7,506 bases of DNA, from NCBI GenBank assembly GCA_031256305.1, contig JAIRQU010000189.1, forward strand, positions 1 through 7,506, in the 5' to 3' direction. Positions 1-6,289 of the stretch are shown piece by piece. A model generated the notes under the pieces. That model made no database searches, was not told the DNA's origin, and saw only the letters and a program-made list of their open reading frames with translations. The first letter of the stretch is position 1; each line of letters begins with the position of its first letter. The translations under genes were made by a program, and so were the position numbers. The DNA is from Burkholderiaceae bacterium (GTDB lineage: Bacteria > Pseudomonadota > Gammaproteobacteria > Burkholderiales > Burkholderiaceae_C).

Positions 1-305
1 GAGAGCTCCTGCACGCGCCCGCAATCCAGGCACACCAGATGGTCATGGTGCTGCTGCTCGCGCAACTCGTAAACGGCCTTGTTGGCCTCGAAATGGCTGC
101 GCGCGAGGATGCCCGCCTGCTCGAACTGCGTGAGCACGCGATAGACAGTAGCCAGCCCCACGTCGGCCCCTTGTGCAATCAACAGGCGGTACACGTCCTC
201 GGCCGCGAGGTGACGCTGCCGGGGCTGGCAGAAAATTTCCAGAATCTTCAGCCGCGGCGCGGTCGCCTTCAGGCCGTTGCTCTTGAGTTCGACGAGGGTA
301 TCCAT
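1..305 (-). CDS. fur: Ferric uptake regulator Fur (C-terminus cut off by window edge)
   Basis: This is the N-terminal 101 codons of Fur, the cytoplasmic Fe(II)-sensing repressor that controls iron acquisition genes. The minus strand from the ATG at 305 reads [20 protein letters not shown] and continues open to the window edge. The winged-helix DNA-binding domain occupies about residues 1-80, with the recognition-helix stretch GLATVYRVL at 50-58. The metal-site motif HHDH is at 86-89 and the first structural zinc pair CLDC at 92-95. The family is normally about 135-150 residues, so roughly the last 40 residues, including the dimer-domain end, lie outside the window. No clear Shine-Dalgarno sequence precedes the start; the ATG was chosen because the conserved N-terminal helix begins there and homologues start at the same place. 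Divergent to bamE, an arrangement I recall as common in Burkholderiales. Identification is firm. Confidence 0.95.
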   Translation of the reverse strand, partial: MDTLVELKSNGLKATAPRLKILEIFCQPRQRHLAAEDVYRLLIAQGADVGLATVYRVLTQFEQAGILARSHFEANKAVYELREQQHHDHLVCLDCGRVQEL

Positions 306-315
306 GCGGCAAACA

Positions 316-332
316 GGCGCGACAGCCGCGCC
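316..332 (-). other. GC-rich inverted repeat just upstream of fur start
   Basis: A perfect 6-bp inverted repeat (GGCGCG / CGCGCC) with a 5-nt loop lies 10 nt upstream of the fur ATG on the transcribed side. If the fur transcript starts upstream of it, it would form a small hairpin in the 5' leader near the place where a ribosome binding site should be. The repeat is seen directly; any regulatory role is inference, and such short GC stems arise by chance in DNA of this composition. Confidence 0.3.
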
Positions 333-381
333 AACAGCAAGGGCAGACAAAGCCGCGCCAAAAAGCAATGCCAAGTCTGCG

Positions 382-387
382 TAGAAT
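382..387 (+). promoter_or_regulatory. Candidate -10 element for bamE (TAGAAT)
   Basis: TAGAAT matches the sigma-70 -10 consensus at five of six positions and lies 44 nt before the bamE ATG in the fur/bamE divergent region. No convincing -35 hexamer sits 16-18 nt upstream (the bases there are A-rich). The call rests on the -10 match, the location and the fact that bamE needs a promoter here because its upstream neighbour is divergent. No Fur-box-like AT-rich palindrome is visible nearby. Confidence 0.35.
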
Positions 388-431
388 GGCCGTTTCTTTT
401 TTGTGCGTGCCTACCTTGGGCGTGATTGTGC

Positions 432-1001
432 ATGATCTGGCTTGATGCGTTCTCACCTGGAAAATTCCGCGTTCCGGCGACAGCGCTGGCTGGCTTGGCG
501 CTGGGTTTGGCGTTGGGCGTGACCGGGTGCAGCAGCATCGGTCAGCGCGCGCGCAGCGTCGCCAGCTCGTTGACGCCGTACAAGGCTGAAGTGGTGCAAG
601 GCAACTTTGTCTCGCGCGAACAGGTGGCGCAATTGCACGCGGGCATGACGCGCGTGCAGGCGCGCGACCTGCTGGGCACGCCGCTGATTACGCCCTTGTT
701 TGAGGGCGACCGCTGGGATTACGTCTTTACCATGCGCCGCCAGGGCGTGCCGCCGCAGCATTACCGGCTGACGCTGTATTTTTCGGGCGACGCGCTCGAC
801 CGCTTTGACGGCGATGAAATGCCCAGCGAAGACGAATTCGTGCAGCGCATCAGCGGCCATACGCGCAAGGACAAAGTCCCGCCGCTGCAAGCCACGCCGG
901 AACAGCTCAAGCGTTTTGCCGCCGATAACCCGGCGTCCGCCGCATCCGCGCCCGACGCCGCCGCGTCCGCGCCGGACAAAACCTATCCGCCGCTGGAATG
1001 A
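432..1001 (+). CDS. bamE: Outer membrane assembly lipoprotein BamE (SmpA/OmlA family)
   Basis: BamE is a small lipoprotein of the BAM complex that folds beta-barrel proteins into the outer membrane, acting at its periplasmic face. The 189-residue product has a lipoprotein signal: basic K11/R13, a hydrophobic run at about 16-31 and a lipobox ending VTGC, with the acylated Cys at 33. The SmpA/OmlA domain covers about 52-137, including the family motif QGNFV (56-60), the LLGTP turn (80-84) and RWDYVF (94-99). The tail from about 145 is Ala/Pro-rich and contains two copies of AASAPD (170-175 and 177-182), making the protein longer than E. coli BamE (113 residues). I chose the ATG at 432; an in-frame TTG at 426 adds only two residues. 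No Shine-Dalgarno sequence is evident. It is divergent from fur and 39 nt ahead of dapB. Identification is firm; the tail function is unknown. Confidence 0.9.
   Translation: MIWLDAFSPGKFRVPATALAGLALGLALGVTGCSSIGQRARSVASSLTPYKAEVVQGNFVSREQVAQLHAGMTRVQARDLLGTPLITPLFEGDRWDYVFTMRRQGVPPQHYRLTLYFSGDALDRFDGDEMPSEDEFVQRISGHTRKDKVPPLQATPEQLKRFAADNPASAASAPDAAASAPDKTYPPLE
939..977 (+). repeat. Short tandem duplication encoding AASAPD twice in the bamE tail
   Basis: Two 18-bp units (939-956 and 960-977) are identical except for two positions and are spaced with a 21-bp period. They encode AASAPD twice near the C-terminus of BamE. Both differences are synonymous third-position changes, which points to a duplicated low-complexity linker that keeps its amino-acid sequence. 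It is a minor internal repeat, not a mobile element. Confidence 0.6.
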
Positions 1002-1040
1002 TTCCAGCCCTGGCCGCCCCTCCCGATTTGTTTTGACTTC

Positions 1041-1853
1041 ATGACCGCAGCACCGCCATACCGCGTCGCCATCGCCGGAGCCACGGGCCGTATGGGCCGC
1101 ATGTTGATCGAGGCGGTGCGCGCCGCGGACGACTGCGCGCTGACTGGCGCGCTGGAACGCGCGGACAGCCCCGCGCTGGGGCAGGACGCGGGCGCGTTTG
1201 CGGGCTGGACTTCGGGCGTGGCGGTCAGCGCCGATCTGGATGCGGGACTCAAGAACGCGCGCGCGCTGATCGACTTTACCCGGCCCGATGCGACGCTGGC
1301 GCACCTGCCCGCGTGCCAGCAAAAAGGCGTGGCGATGGTCATCGGCACCACCGGCTTTACCGACGCGCAAAAAGCGCGAATTGTCCAAGCCGCGCAAACC
1401 ATCCCCATCGTCTTTGCACCCAACATGAGCGTGGGCGTGAACGTGACTTTCAAGCTGCTGGAACTGGCCGCCAAGGCGCTGGCCAGCGGCTACGACATCG
1501 AGATCGTCGAGGCGCACCATCGCCACAAGGTCGATGCGCCGTCGGGCACCGCGCTCAAAATGGGCGAGGTCATCGCCCAGGCGCTCGGACGCGACCTCAA
1601 GCAATGCGCCGTCTATGACCGGCGCGGCGTGACCGGTGAACGCGACGGCGCGTCCATCGGCTTTGCCGTGATCCGCGGCGGCGACATCGTGGGCGACCAT
1701 ACGGCGATCTTCGCGGGCGCGGGCGAGCGCATCGAGATCAGCCACAAATCATCAAGCCGCGCCGGCTATGCGCAAGGCAGCTTGCGCGCGGTGCGCTTTC
1801 TCGCGGGCCGCAAGTGCGGCCTCTACGACATGAACGACGTGCTGGGTCTTTGA
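1041..1853 (+). CDS. dapB: 4-hydroxy-tetrahydrodipicolinate reductase DapB
   Basis: DapB reduces 4-hydroxy-tetrahydrodipicolinate to tetrahydrodipicolinate with NAD(P)H in the cytoplasm, a step towards meso-diaminopimelate (peptidoglycan) and lysine. The 270-residue product is full length (E. coli 273). The nucleotide-binding glycine motif GATGRMG is at 13-19, GTTGF at 102-105 and beyond, and the active-site block EAHHRHK at 157-163 is followed by DAPSGTA at 165-171. The catalytic His159 and Lys163 coincide with the E. coli numbering. The C-terminal [10 protein letters not shown] ending is characteristic. The start ATG at 1041 places the Rossmann motif at its usual distance from the N-terminus; the preceding bases are T-rich and show no Shine-Dalgarno sequence. 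It follows bamE by 39 nt and precedes the exbB-type gene by 20 nt, so it may be cotranscribed with either. Identification is firm. Confidence 0.96.
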   Translation: MTAAPPYRVAIAGATGRMGRMLIEAVRAADDCALTGALERADSPALGQDAGAFAGWTSGVAVSADLDAGLKNARALIDFTRPDATLAHLPACQQKGVAMVIGTTGFTDAQKARIVQAAQTIPIVFAPNMSVGVNVTFKLLELAAKALASGYDIEIVEAHHRHKVDAPSGTALKMGEVIAQALGRDLKQCAVYDRRGVTGERDGASIGFAVIRGGDIVGDHTAIFAGAGERIEISHKSSSRAGYAQGSLRAVRFLAGRKCGLYDMNDVLGL

Positions 1854-1861
1854 TCCGCCCC

Positions 1862-1867
1862 TATTCT
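1862..1867 (+). promoter_or_regulatory. Possible -10 element directly before the exbB-type gene (TATTCT)
   Basis: TATTCT matches the -10 consensus at four of six positions and ends 6 nt before the ATG at 1874, so a transcript started from it would begin at or next to the start codon. No -35 match is evident upstream, inside the dapB 3' end. Weak on its own; listed because similar boxes precede leuS and the gene at 7397. Confidence 0.2.
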
Positions 1868-1873
1868 TCAACC

Positions 1874-2512
1874 ATGAATCTGTTGCACCTTTTCCGCGAA
1901 AACGACGCCATTGGCCGCACGGTGGCGCTGCTGCTTTTGTTGATGTCCATCGCCAGTTGGGTGGTGATTTTGTGGAAAGCCTGGCTGTTGCGCCGCGCGC
2001 GCGGCGACGCGCTGTCGGCCATCGCGGCGTTCTGGCAGGCCGGTTCCATCGCCGAGGGCGCGGGGCGCGCAGCGGCGCTGGATCGCGCCGAACTGGTCAC
2101 GCCGCTGATCGCCGCCACGCAAGCGCCCGACGCGGGCACGCTGGCCGCCACCGGAGGCCGTGCGCAGCAGCTCACGCGCCTGTTGCGCGACGCGCTGCAC
2201 GGCGCGCTGGCGCGTCTGCAATTCGGCCAGGTGCTGCTGGCTACCGTGGGCGCGATCTCGCCTTTCGTGGGACTGCTGGGCACCGTCTGGGGCATCTACC
2301 ACGCGCTCACCAGCATCGCCGGAGCCAACCAGTTGACCATCGCGCAAGTGGCCGGGCCGGTGGGTGAGTCGCTCATCATGACCGCATCGGGCCTGGCGGT
2401 GGCCATCCCCGCCGTGCTGGCCTACAACTGGTATGGCCGTATCGTCGGGCGCATCGAGGCCGAGCTGGAAGGCTTCGCGCTGGACCTGCGGCAATTGCTG
2501 ACGCAGTCGTAA
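1874..2512 (+). CDS. exbB: ExbB/TolQ-family inner-membrane proton channel subunit
   Basis: This is a MotA/TolQ/ExbB-family protein, which with an ExbD/TolR partner uses the proton-motive force to energise TonB- or TolA-type envelope machinery. The 212-residue product has three membrane segments at about 16-38, 119-142 and 163-186, with a cytoplasmic loop of about 80 residues between the first two, as in the family. Conserved residues are in place: GLLGTVWGI at 133-141 (Thr137) and E165...T170 leading into the SGLAVAIPAVLAYN stretch (172-185); these correspond to ExbB Thr148, Glu176 and Thr181 by a constant offset of 11. The reading frame is open further upstream, but the ATG at 1874 gives the proper short N-terminus; earlier starts would overlap dapB. 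The ExbD-type gene follows after 3 nt. The symbol exbB is by family; TolQ is possible, but no tolA, tolB or pal follows. Confidence 0.85.
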   Translation: MNLLHLFRENDAIGRTVALLLLLMSIASWVVILWKAWLLRRARGDALSAIAAFWQAGSIAEGAGRAAALDRAELVTPLIAATQAPDAGTLAATGGRAQQLTRLLRDALHGALARLQFGQVLLATVGAISPFVGLLGTVWGIYHALTSIAGANQLTIAQVAGPVGESLIMTASGLAVAIPAVLAYNWYGRIVGRIEAELEGFALDLRQLLTQS

Positions 2513-2515
2513 ATC

Positions 2516-2983
2516 ATGGCGTTCGGACGGCTGGAGCGCGCCAAGAGCGCCGAACCCATGAGCGACATCAACGTCACGCCGCTGGTGGATGTGATGCTGG
2601 TGCTGCTGGTCATCTTCATCATCACCGCGCCCTTGCTGGCCAGCTCAATCCGGCTGAATCTGCCCAAGGCCGAGGGCGCGCAACCGGGCGAACCGCCCAA
2701 GTTCGTGACCGTGGCGGTGGACAAGGCCGGGCAGATATTTTTCGAGAACAAACCCGTCACGCCCGATCAATTGGCCACGGATTTCCAGAATGCCGCCCGC
2801 GCCAACCCCGAAACCGAAATCCAGTTGCGCGCCGATCAGGGCGTGCCCTACGGGCGCGTGGTTGAAGTCATGGGCCAGGCGCAAAAAGCCGGGTTGAACC
2901 GCATCGGCTTCGTGGCCGACGCGCCAGCCGGCGCAGCCCCCGCCGGTAACGCCGCGCCCGCGTCCCCGGCAACGCGGCCCTGA
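2516..2983 (+). CDS. exbD: ExbD/TolR-family biopolymer transport protein
   Basis: This is the single-span partner of the preceding channel subunit. The 155-residue product has a short cytoplasmic N-terminus, the hallmark [19 protein letters not shown] stretch beginning at residue 16 with the proton-carrying Asp at 25 (the same number as E. coli ExbD Asp25), one membrane helix at about 23-41, and a periplasmic domain at about 42-135 with a beta segment around VTVAVD and a conserved block near [18 protein letters not shown]. The end (about 136-155) is an Ala/Pro-rich low-complexity tail. The ATG lies 3 nt after the exbB-type stop, with no strong Shine-Dalgarno sequence, which suggests translational coupling. 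No tonB or tolA is nearby, so which energised system it serves is open. Identification as ExbD/TolR family is firm; ExbD rather than TolR is inferred from context. Confidence 0.87.
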   Translation: MAFGRLERAKSAEPMSDINVTPLVDVMLVLLVIFIITAPLLASSIRLNLPKAEGAQPGEPPKFVTVAVDKAGQIFFENKPVTPDQLATDFQNAARANPETEIQLRADQGVPYGRVVEVMGQAQKAGLNRIGFVADAPAGAAPAGNAAPASPATRP

Positions 2984-3001
2984 CCGGCGGCCCGTCCCGT
3001 C

Positions 3002-3012
3002 AAGGCGGCCTT
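3002..3012 (+). repeat. Palindromic element AAGGC-G-GCCTT upstream of leuS
   Basis: A perfect 5-bp palindrome around one central base lies in the 47-bp exbD-leuS gap, 2 nt before the leuS -10-like box. With a 1-nt centre it cannot form a useful hairpin, but symmetry of this kind suits a dimeric DNA-binding protein. Function is unknown and it could be chance. Confidence 0.25.
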
Positions 3013-3014
3013 TC

Positions 3015-3020
3015 TACAAT
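3015..3020 (+). promoter_or_regulatory. Candidate -10 element for leuS (TACAAT)
   Basis: TACAAT matches the -10 consensus at five of six positions and ends 10 nt before the leuS ATG at 3031. A start of transcription about 7 nt downstream would leave a leader of only about 4 nt, too short for a Shine-Dalgarno sequence; none is present. No good -35 hexamer is seen at 16-18 nt spacing. It suggests leuS has its own promoter even though it follows exbD closely. Confidence 0.4.
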
Positions 3021-3030
3021 CCGCCCAGCC

Positions 3031-5727
3031 ATGCAAGACACATACGATCCCCAGGCGGTAGAGCGCGCCGCGCAGGCGCATTGGCGCGCCGCCGACGCCT
3101 ACCGCGTAACGCAAACTCCCGGCAAACCCAAGTTCTATGCCTGCTCCATGCTACCGTACCCTAGTGGCAAGCTGCACATGGGACACGTGCGCAACTACAC
3201 CATCAACGACATGCTGGCGCGCCAATTGCGCATGAAGGGCTGCAACGTGCTGATGCCGATGGGCTGGGACGCCTTCGGCCTGCCGGCGGAAAACGCCGCC
3301 ATCAAGAACGGCGTGCCGCCGGCGCGCTGGACTTACGACAACATCGCCACCATGAAGGGGCAAATGCAGGCGATGGGACTGGCCATCGATTGGAGCCGCG
3401 AGGTAGCCACCTGTGACCCGGATTACTACAAATGGAACCAGTGGCTGTTCTTGAAGATGCTGGAAAAAGGCATTGCCTACCGCAAGACGCAGGTGGTCAA
3501 CTGGGACCCGGTCGATCAGACCGTGCTGGCCAACGAGCAGGTGATCGACGGGCGCGGCTGGCGCACCGGCGCGCTGGTGGAAAAGCGCGAAATTCCCGGC
3601 TACTACCTCAAGATCACCGGCTACGCGCAGGAACTGCTGGAGCACGTGCAGATCGGCAACCCCAAGGCCACGCTGGCGGGCTGGCCCGACCGGGTGCGGC
3701 TGATGCAGGAAAACTGGATCGGTAAAAGCGAGGGCGTGCGCTTTGCCTTTGCGCACGACATCCGGGACGAAGATGGCCAGCCGGTTCAGAACGGGCGGCT
3801 CTATGTGTTTACCACGCGCGCCGACACCATCATGGGCGTGACCTTCTGCGCCGTGGCGCCCGAGCACCCGCTGGCAACGCACGCGGCCCGCACCAACCCC
3901 GCGCTGGCCGCCTTCATCGCCGGCTGCGCCCAGGGCGGCACCACCGAGGCGGAACTGGCGCTCAAGGAAAAGGAAGGCGTGCCCACCGGTCTGGCCGTGA
4001 CGCACCCGCTGACGGGCGAAGCCGTACCGGTGTGGGTCGGCAACTACGTGTTGATGGGCTACGGCGACGGCGCGGTGATGGGCGTGCCCGCGCACGACGA
4101 GCGCGACTTTGCGTTCGCGCGCAAATACGGCATCGCCATCCGGCAGGTCGTCGCCGTGCCCGGCGAAACCTTCAGCGACGAGACTTGGCGGGACTGGTAC
4201 GCCGACAAGCAGCGGGGCGCGTGCATGAACTCCGGCGCGCTGGACGGCCTAGCCTACCAGGCCGCCGTGGACAAGGTAACCGACCTGCTCGCGGCGAAAG
4301 GGCTGGGCGAGAAAAAAATCACTTGGCGGCTGCGCGACTGGGGCATCAGTCGCCAGCGGTATTGGGGCACGCCGATTCCGATCATCCACTGCCCCAGTTG
4401 CGGCGCGGTGCCGGTGCCGGAACAAGACTTGCCGGTGGTGCTGCCGCAAGACCTGGTGCCTGACGGTTCAGGCAACCCGCTCGCCAAGCACGAACCGTTT
4501 CTGCACTGCACTTGCCCTAAATGCGGCCAACCGGCGCGGCGTGAAACCGACACCATGGACACCTTCGTCGATTCGTCCTGGTACTTCATGCGCTACTGCG
4601 ATCCCCGCGACGGGCAGGCCATGGTGGCCGGTGGCGCGCGCTACTGGATGCCGATGGATCAATACATCGGCGGTATCGAGCACGCCATCCTGCACCTGCT
4701 GTACGCGCGCTTCTGGACCAAGGTCATGCGCGATTTGGGGCTGGTGGACATCGACGAGCCGTTCACGCGCCTGCTCACGCAGGGCATGGTGCTCAACCAC
4801 ATCTATTCGCGCCGCACCGAAAAAGGCGGCAAGGACTACTTCTGGCCCAGCGACGTGGAACCGGCGCTGGACGCCGAAGGCAAAGTCGCCGGCGCCAGGC
4901 TCAACAAGGCCGTAGGCAATCTGCCCGCGGGCACGCCGGTGGACTACGAGGGCGTGGGCACCATGTCCAAGTCCAAGAACAACGGGGTCGATCCGCAGGA
5001 ACTGATCGAGCAATACGGCGCGGACACTGCGCGCCTGTACACCATGTTCACCGCGCCGCCAGAGGCCACGCTGGAATGGAACGACGCGGCGGTGGAAGGC
5101 AGCTACCGTTTCCTGCGCCGCCTGTGGGCTTTCGGCGCCAAGCTGTCTGCTATTGAAAATATAGCTGATCTGGCTGATTCGGCAAGAAATTCCAGGCAGA
5201 CTGGCATTGAACTGCCAAAATCCGCCAAGGCTTTTCGGCGCGACATTCACAGCGTGCTGGCGCAGGTCGATTATGACTATCAGCGCCTGCAATACAACAC
5301 CGTGGTCTCCGGAGCGATGAAGATGCTCAACGCGCTGGAAAACTTCAAGAGCGACGGCTCCCGAGGCGGCAACGCGGCGCTGGCCGAGGGTTTTTCGGTG
5401 TTGCTGCGCGCGCTCTACCCGGTCACGCCGCATATCGCGCACGCGCTTTGGCGCGAATTGGGCTTTGCCGCGCGCGCCGGCGATGTGCTGGACGCGCCCT
5501 GGCCCCAGCCAGACCCGGCGGCGCTCCAGCAGGACGAGGTGGAGCTGATGCTGCAAGTCAACGGCAAGCTGCGCGGCGCAATCACCGTGCCCGCCAGCGC
5601 CAGCCGCGAGCAAATCGAACAGATCGCGCTGGGCAGCGAGACCTTTGCCAAGCATCATGCGGGTGGCGGCGCGGTCAAGCGCGTCATCGTCGTGCCCGGA
5701 CGCCTGGTCAACGTGGTGGCGGAGTAA
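3031..5727 (+). CDS. leuS: Leucyl-tRNA synthetase LeuS
   Basis: LeuRS is the class Ia cytoplasmic enzyme that charges tRNA-Leu with leucine and hydrolyses mischarged products. The 898-residue product has the HIGH signature as HMGH (49-52, in [11 protein letters not shown]), the CP1 editing domain with TTRADT (261-266) and [17 protein letters not shown] (343-359), and the KMSKS loop as TMSKS (644-648). Two cysteine pairs, CPSC (454-457) and CPKC (495-498), keep a zinc-binding insertion like that of T. thermophilus LeuRS and absent from E. coli. The anticodon-binding helical domain and C-terminal domain follow, ending [14 protein letters not shown]. Residues about 707-731 are encoded by a low-GC island (about 41% G+C over 5151-5220). 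The start fits the usual N-terminus and no Shine-Dalgarno sequence precedes it. The leuS-lptE-holA order is the same as in E. coli. Identification is certain. Confidence 0.98.
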   Translation: MQDTYDPQAVERAAQAHWRAADAYRVTQTPGKPKFYACSMLPYPSGKLHMGHVRNYTINDMLARQLRMKGCNVLMPMGWDAFGLPAENAAIKNGVPPARWTYDNIATMKGQMQAMGLAIDWSREVATCDPDYYKWNQWLFLKMLEKGIAYRKTQVVNWDPVDQTVLANEQVIDGRGWRTGALVEKREIPGYYLKITGYAQELLEHVQIGNPKATLAGWPDRVRLMQENWIGKSEGVRFAFAHDIRDEDGQPVQNGRLYVFTTRADTIMGVTFCAVAPEHPLATHAARTNPALAAFIAGCAQGGTTEAELALKEKEGVPTGLAVTHPLTGEAVPVWVGNYVLMGYGDGAVMGVPAHDERDFAFARKYGIAIRQVVAVPGETFSDETWRDWYADKQRGACMNSGALDGLAYQAAVDKVTDLLAAKGLGEKKITWRLRDWGISRQRYWGTPIPIIHCPSCGAVPVPEQDLPVVLPQDLVPDGSGNPLAKHEPFLHCTCPKCGQPARRETDTMDTFVDSSWYFMRYCDPRDGQAMVAGGARYWMPMDQYIGGIEHAILHLLYARFWTKVMRDLGLVDIDEPFTRLLTQGMVLNHIYSRRTEKGGKDYFWPSDVEPALDAEGKVAGARLNKAVGNLPAGTPVDYEGVGTMSKSKNNGVDPQELIEQYGADTARLYTMFTAPPEATLEWNDAAVEGSYRFLRRLWAFGAKLSAIENIADLADSARNSRQTGIELPKSAKAFRRDIHSVLAQVDYDYQRLQYNTVVSGAMKMLNALENFKSDGSRGGNAALAEGFSVLLRALYPVTPHIAHALWRELGFAARAGDVLDAPWPQPDPAALQQDEVELMLQVNGKLRGAITVPASASREQIEQIALGSETFAKHHAGGGAVKRVIVVPGRLVNVVAE
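5149..5220 (+). repeat. Low-GC, repeat-like island inside leuS
   Basis: Within a strongly GC-rich gene, 29 of the 70 bases at 5151-5220 are G or C. The island carries two small inverted repeats: GCTAT (5149-5153) with ATAGC (5161-5165) around a 7-nt loop, and TGGCA (5202-5206) with TGCCA (5213-5217) around a 6-nt loop. The frame stays open and encodes about 24 residues, beginning [12 protein letters not shown], just after the catalytic core. The opening resembles, from memory, short palindromic repeats scattered in Comamonadaceae genomes; that resemblance is unverified. Confidence 0.45.
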
Positions 5728-5731
5728 GACC

Positions 5732-6268
5732 ATGGTCAAGATCATCCCCATATTCCCGGCGGCCGGGCGCCGCGCCTTTCTGACTTTGCCCATCGCGTTC
5801 ACGCTGGCGGGCTGCGGCTTCAAGCTGCGCCAGCCGCCGCATTTCAACTTCAACACCATCCGGCTGGCCATGCCGGGAACCGCGCTAATGCAGCAAATCA
5901 GCCGCGAGCTGACGGTCACGCGCCAAGTCAAGGTGGTGAGCGACCCCGCCCAGGCGCAAGTCACGCTCATCAGCCCCGGCGAGCAGCGCGAAAACTCCAT
6001 CCTGAGCCTGGATGTCAACGGCAATGTGCTCGAATATGAGCTGCGGTTGCGCTTCTCGTTCCGCGTCACCGGGCCGGACGGGCGCGATCTGATCGCGCAA
6101 ACCGAAATCGTGCGCCGCATGAACCAGAGTTACAACGACACAGCGGCGCTGTCCAAGGCGTCCGAGGCGGAAATGCTCTATCAGAGTATGCAGGACGACA
6201 TCGCGCAGCAGGTCATGCGGCGGCTGGCCATCATCCGGCTGGATGCGCCCGCATCGGCGGCGCAGTAG
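5732..6268 (+). CDS. lptE: LPS-assembly lipoprotein LptE
   Basis: LptE (formerly RlpB) is the outer-membrane lipoprotein that plugs and supports the LptD barrel in the last step of lipopolysaccharide export. The 178-residue product starts with a lipoprotein signal: basic residues K3, R13 and R14, a hydrophobic stretch at about 15-26 and lipobox LAGC with the acylated Cys at 28, followed by the family opening CGFKLR. Later family features are the SLDVNGNVLEYELRLRFSF region, about residues 91-110, and the conserved end QDDIAQQVMRRL. The ATG at 5732 is 4 nt after the leuS stop and is preceded by GGAG at 5721-5724, one of the few clear Shine-Dalgarno sequences in the window; the longer upstream frame overlaps leuS and lacks a signal peptide. 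The RRAFL stretch (13-17) looks like a Tat motif. Position between leuS and holA supports the call. Confidence 0.92.
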   Translation: MVKIIPIFPAAGRRAFLTLPIAFTLAGCGFKLRQPPHFNFNTIRLAMPGTALMQQISRELTVTRQVKVVSDPAQAQVTLISPGEQRENSILSLDVNGNVLEYELRLRFSFRVTGPDGRDLIAQTEIVRRMNQSYNDTAALSKASEAEMLYQSMQDDIAQQVMRRLAIIRLDAPASAAQ

Positions 6269-6289
6269 AACGGGGCGGACGCGGTCGTC

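Noticed and set aside
391..402. T-rich run read as an intrinsic terminator
   Set aside because: No stable stem directly precedes it on the plus strand; the only inverted repeat upstream (343-380) has a 26-nt loop, and the run lies between a candidate promoter and bamE.
39..425. 128-codon open frame on the plus strand opposite fur
   Set aside because: The opposite strand encodes clear Fur with its HHDH and CxxC motifs; this frame is its antisense shadow.
306..431. Fur box for autoregulation in the fur/bamE region
   Set aside because: No AT-rich palindrome resembling GATAATGATAATCATTATC is visible.
453..1745. 430-codon open frame on the minus strand across bamE and dapB
   Set aside because: It is antisense to two well-identified genes, its protein is Arg/Gly/His/Ala-rich with no recognisable domain, and long antisense frames are expected in GC-rich coding DNA.
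3151..4095. 314-codon open frame on the minus strand inside leuS
   Set aside because: It is antisense to the HIGH motif and editing domain of LeuRS, His/Arg/Val-rich, and without a recognisable domain.
4468..6120. 550-codon open frame on the minus strand across leuS and lptE
   Set aside because: It is a composition-driven shadow of leuS and lptE; it crosses their junction and shows no family motif.
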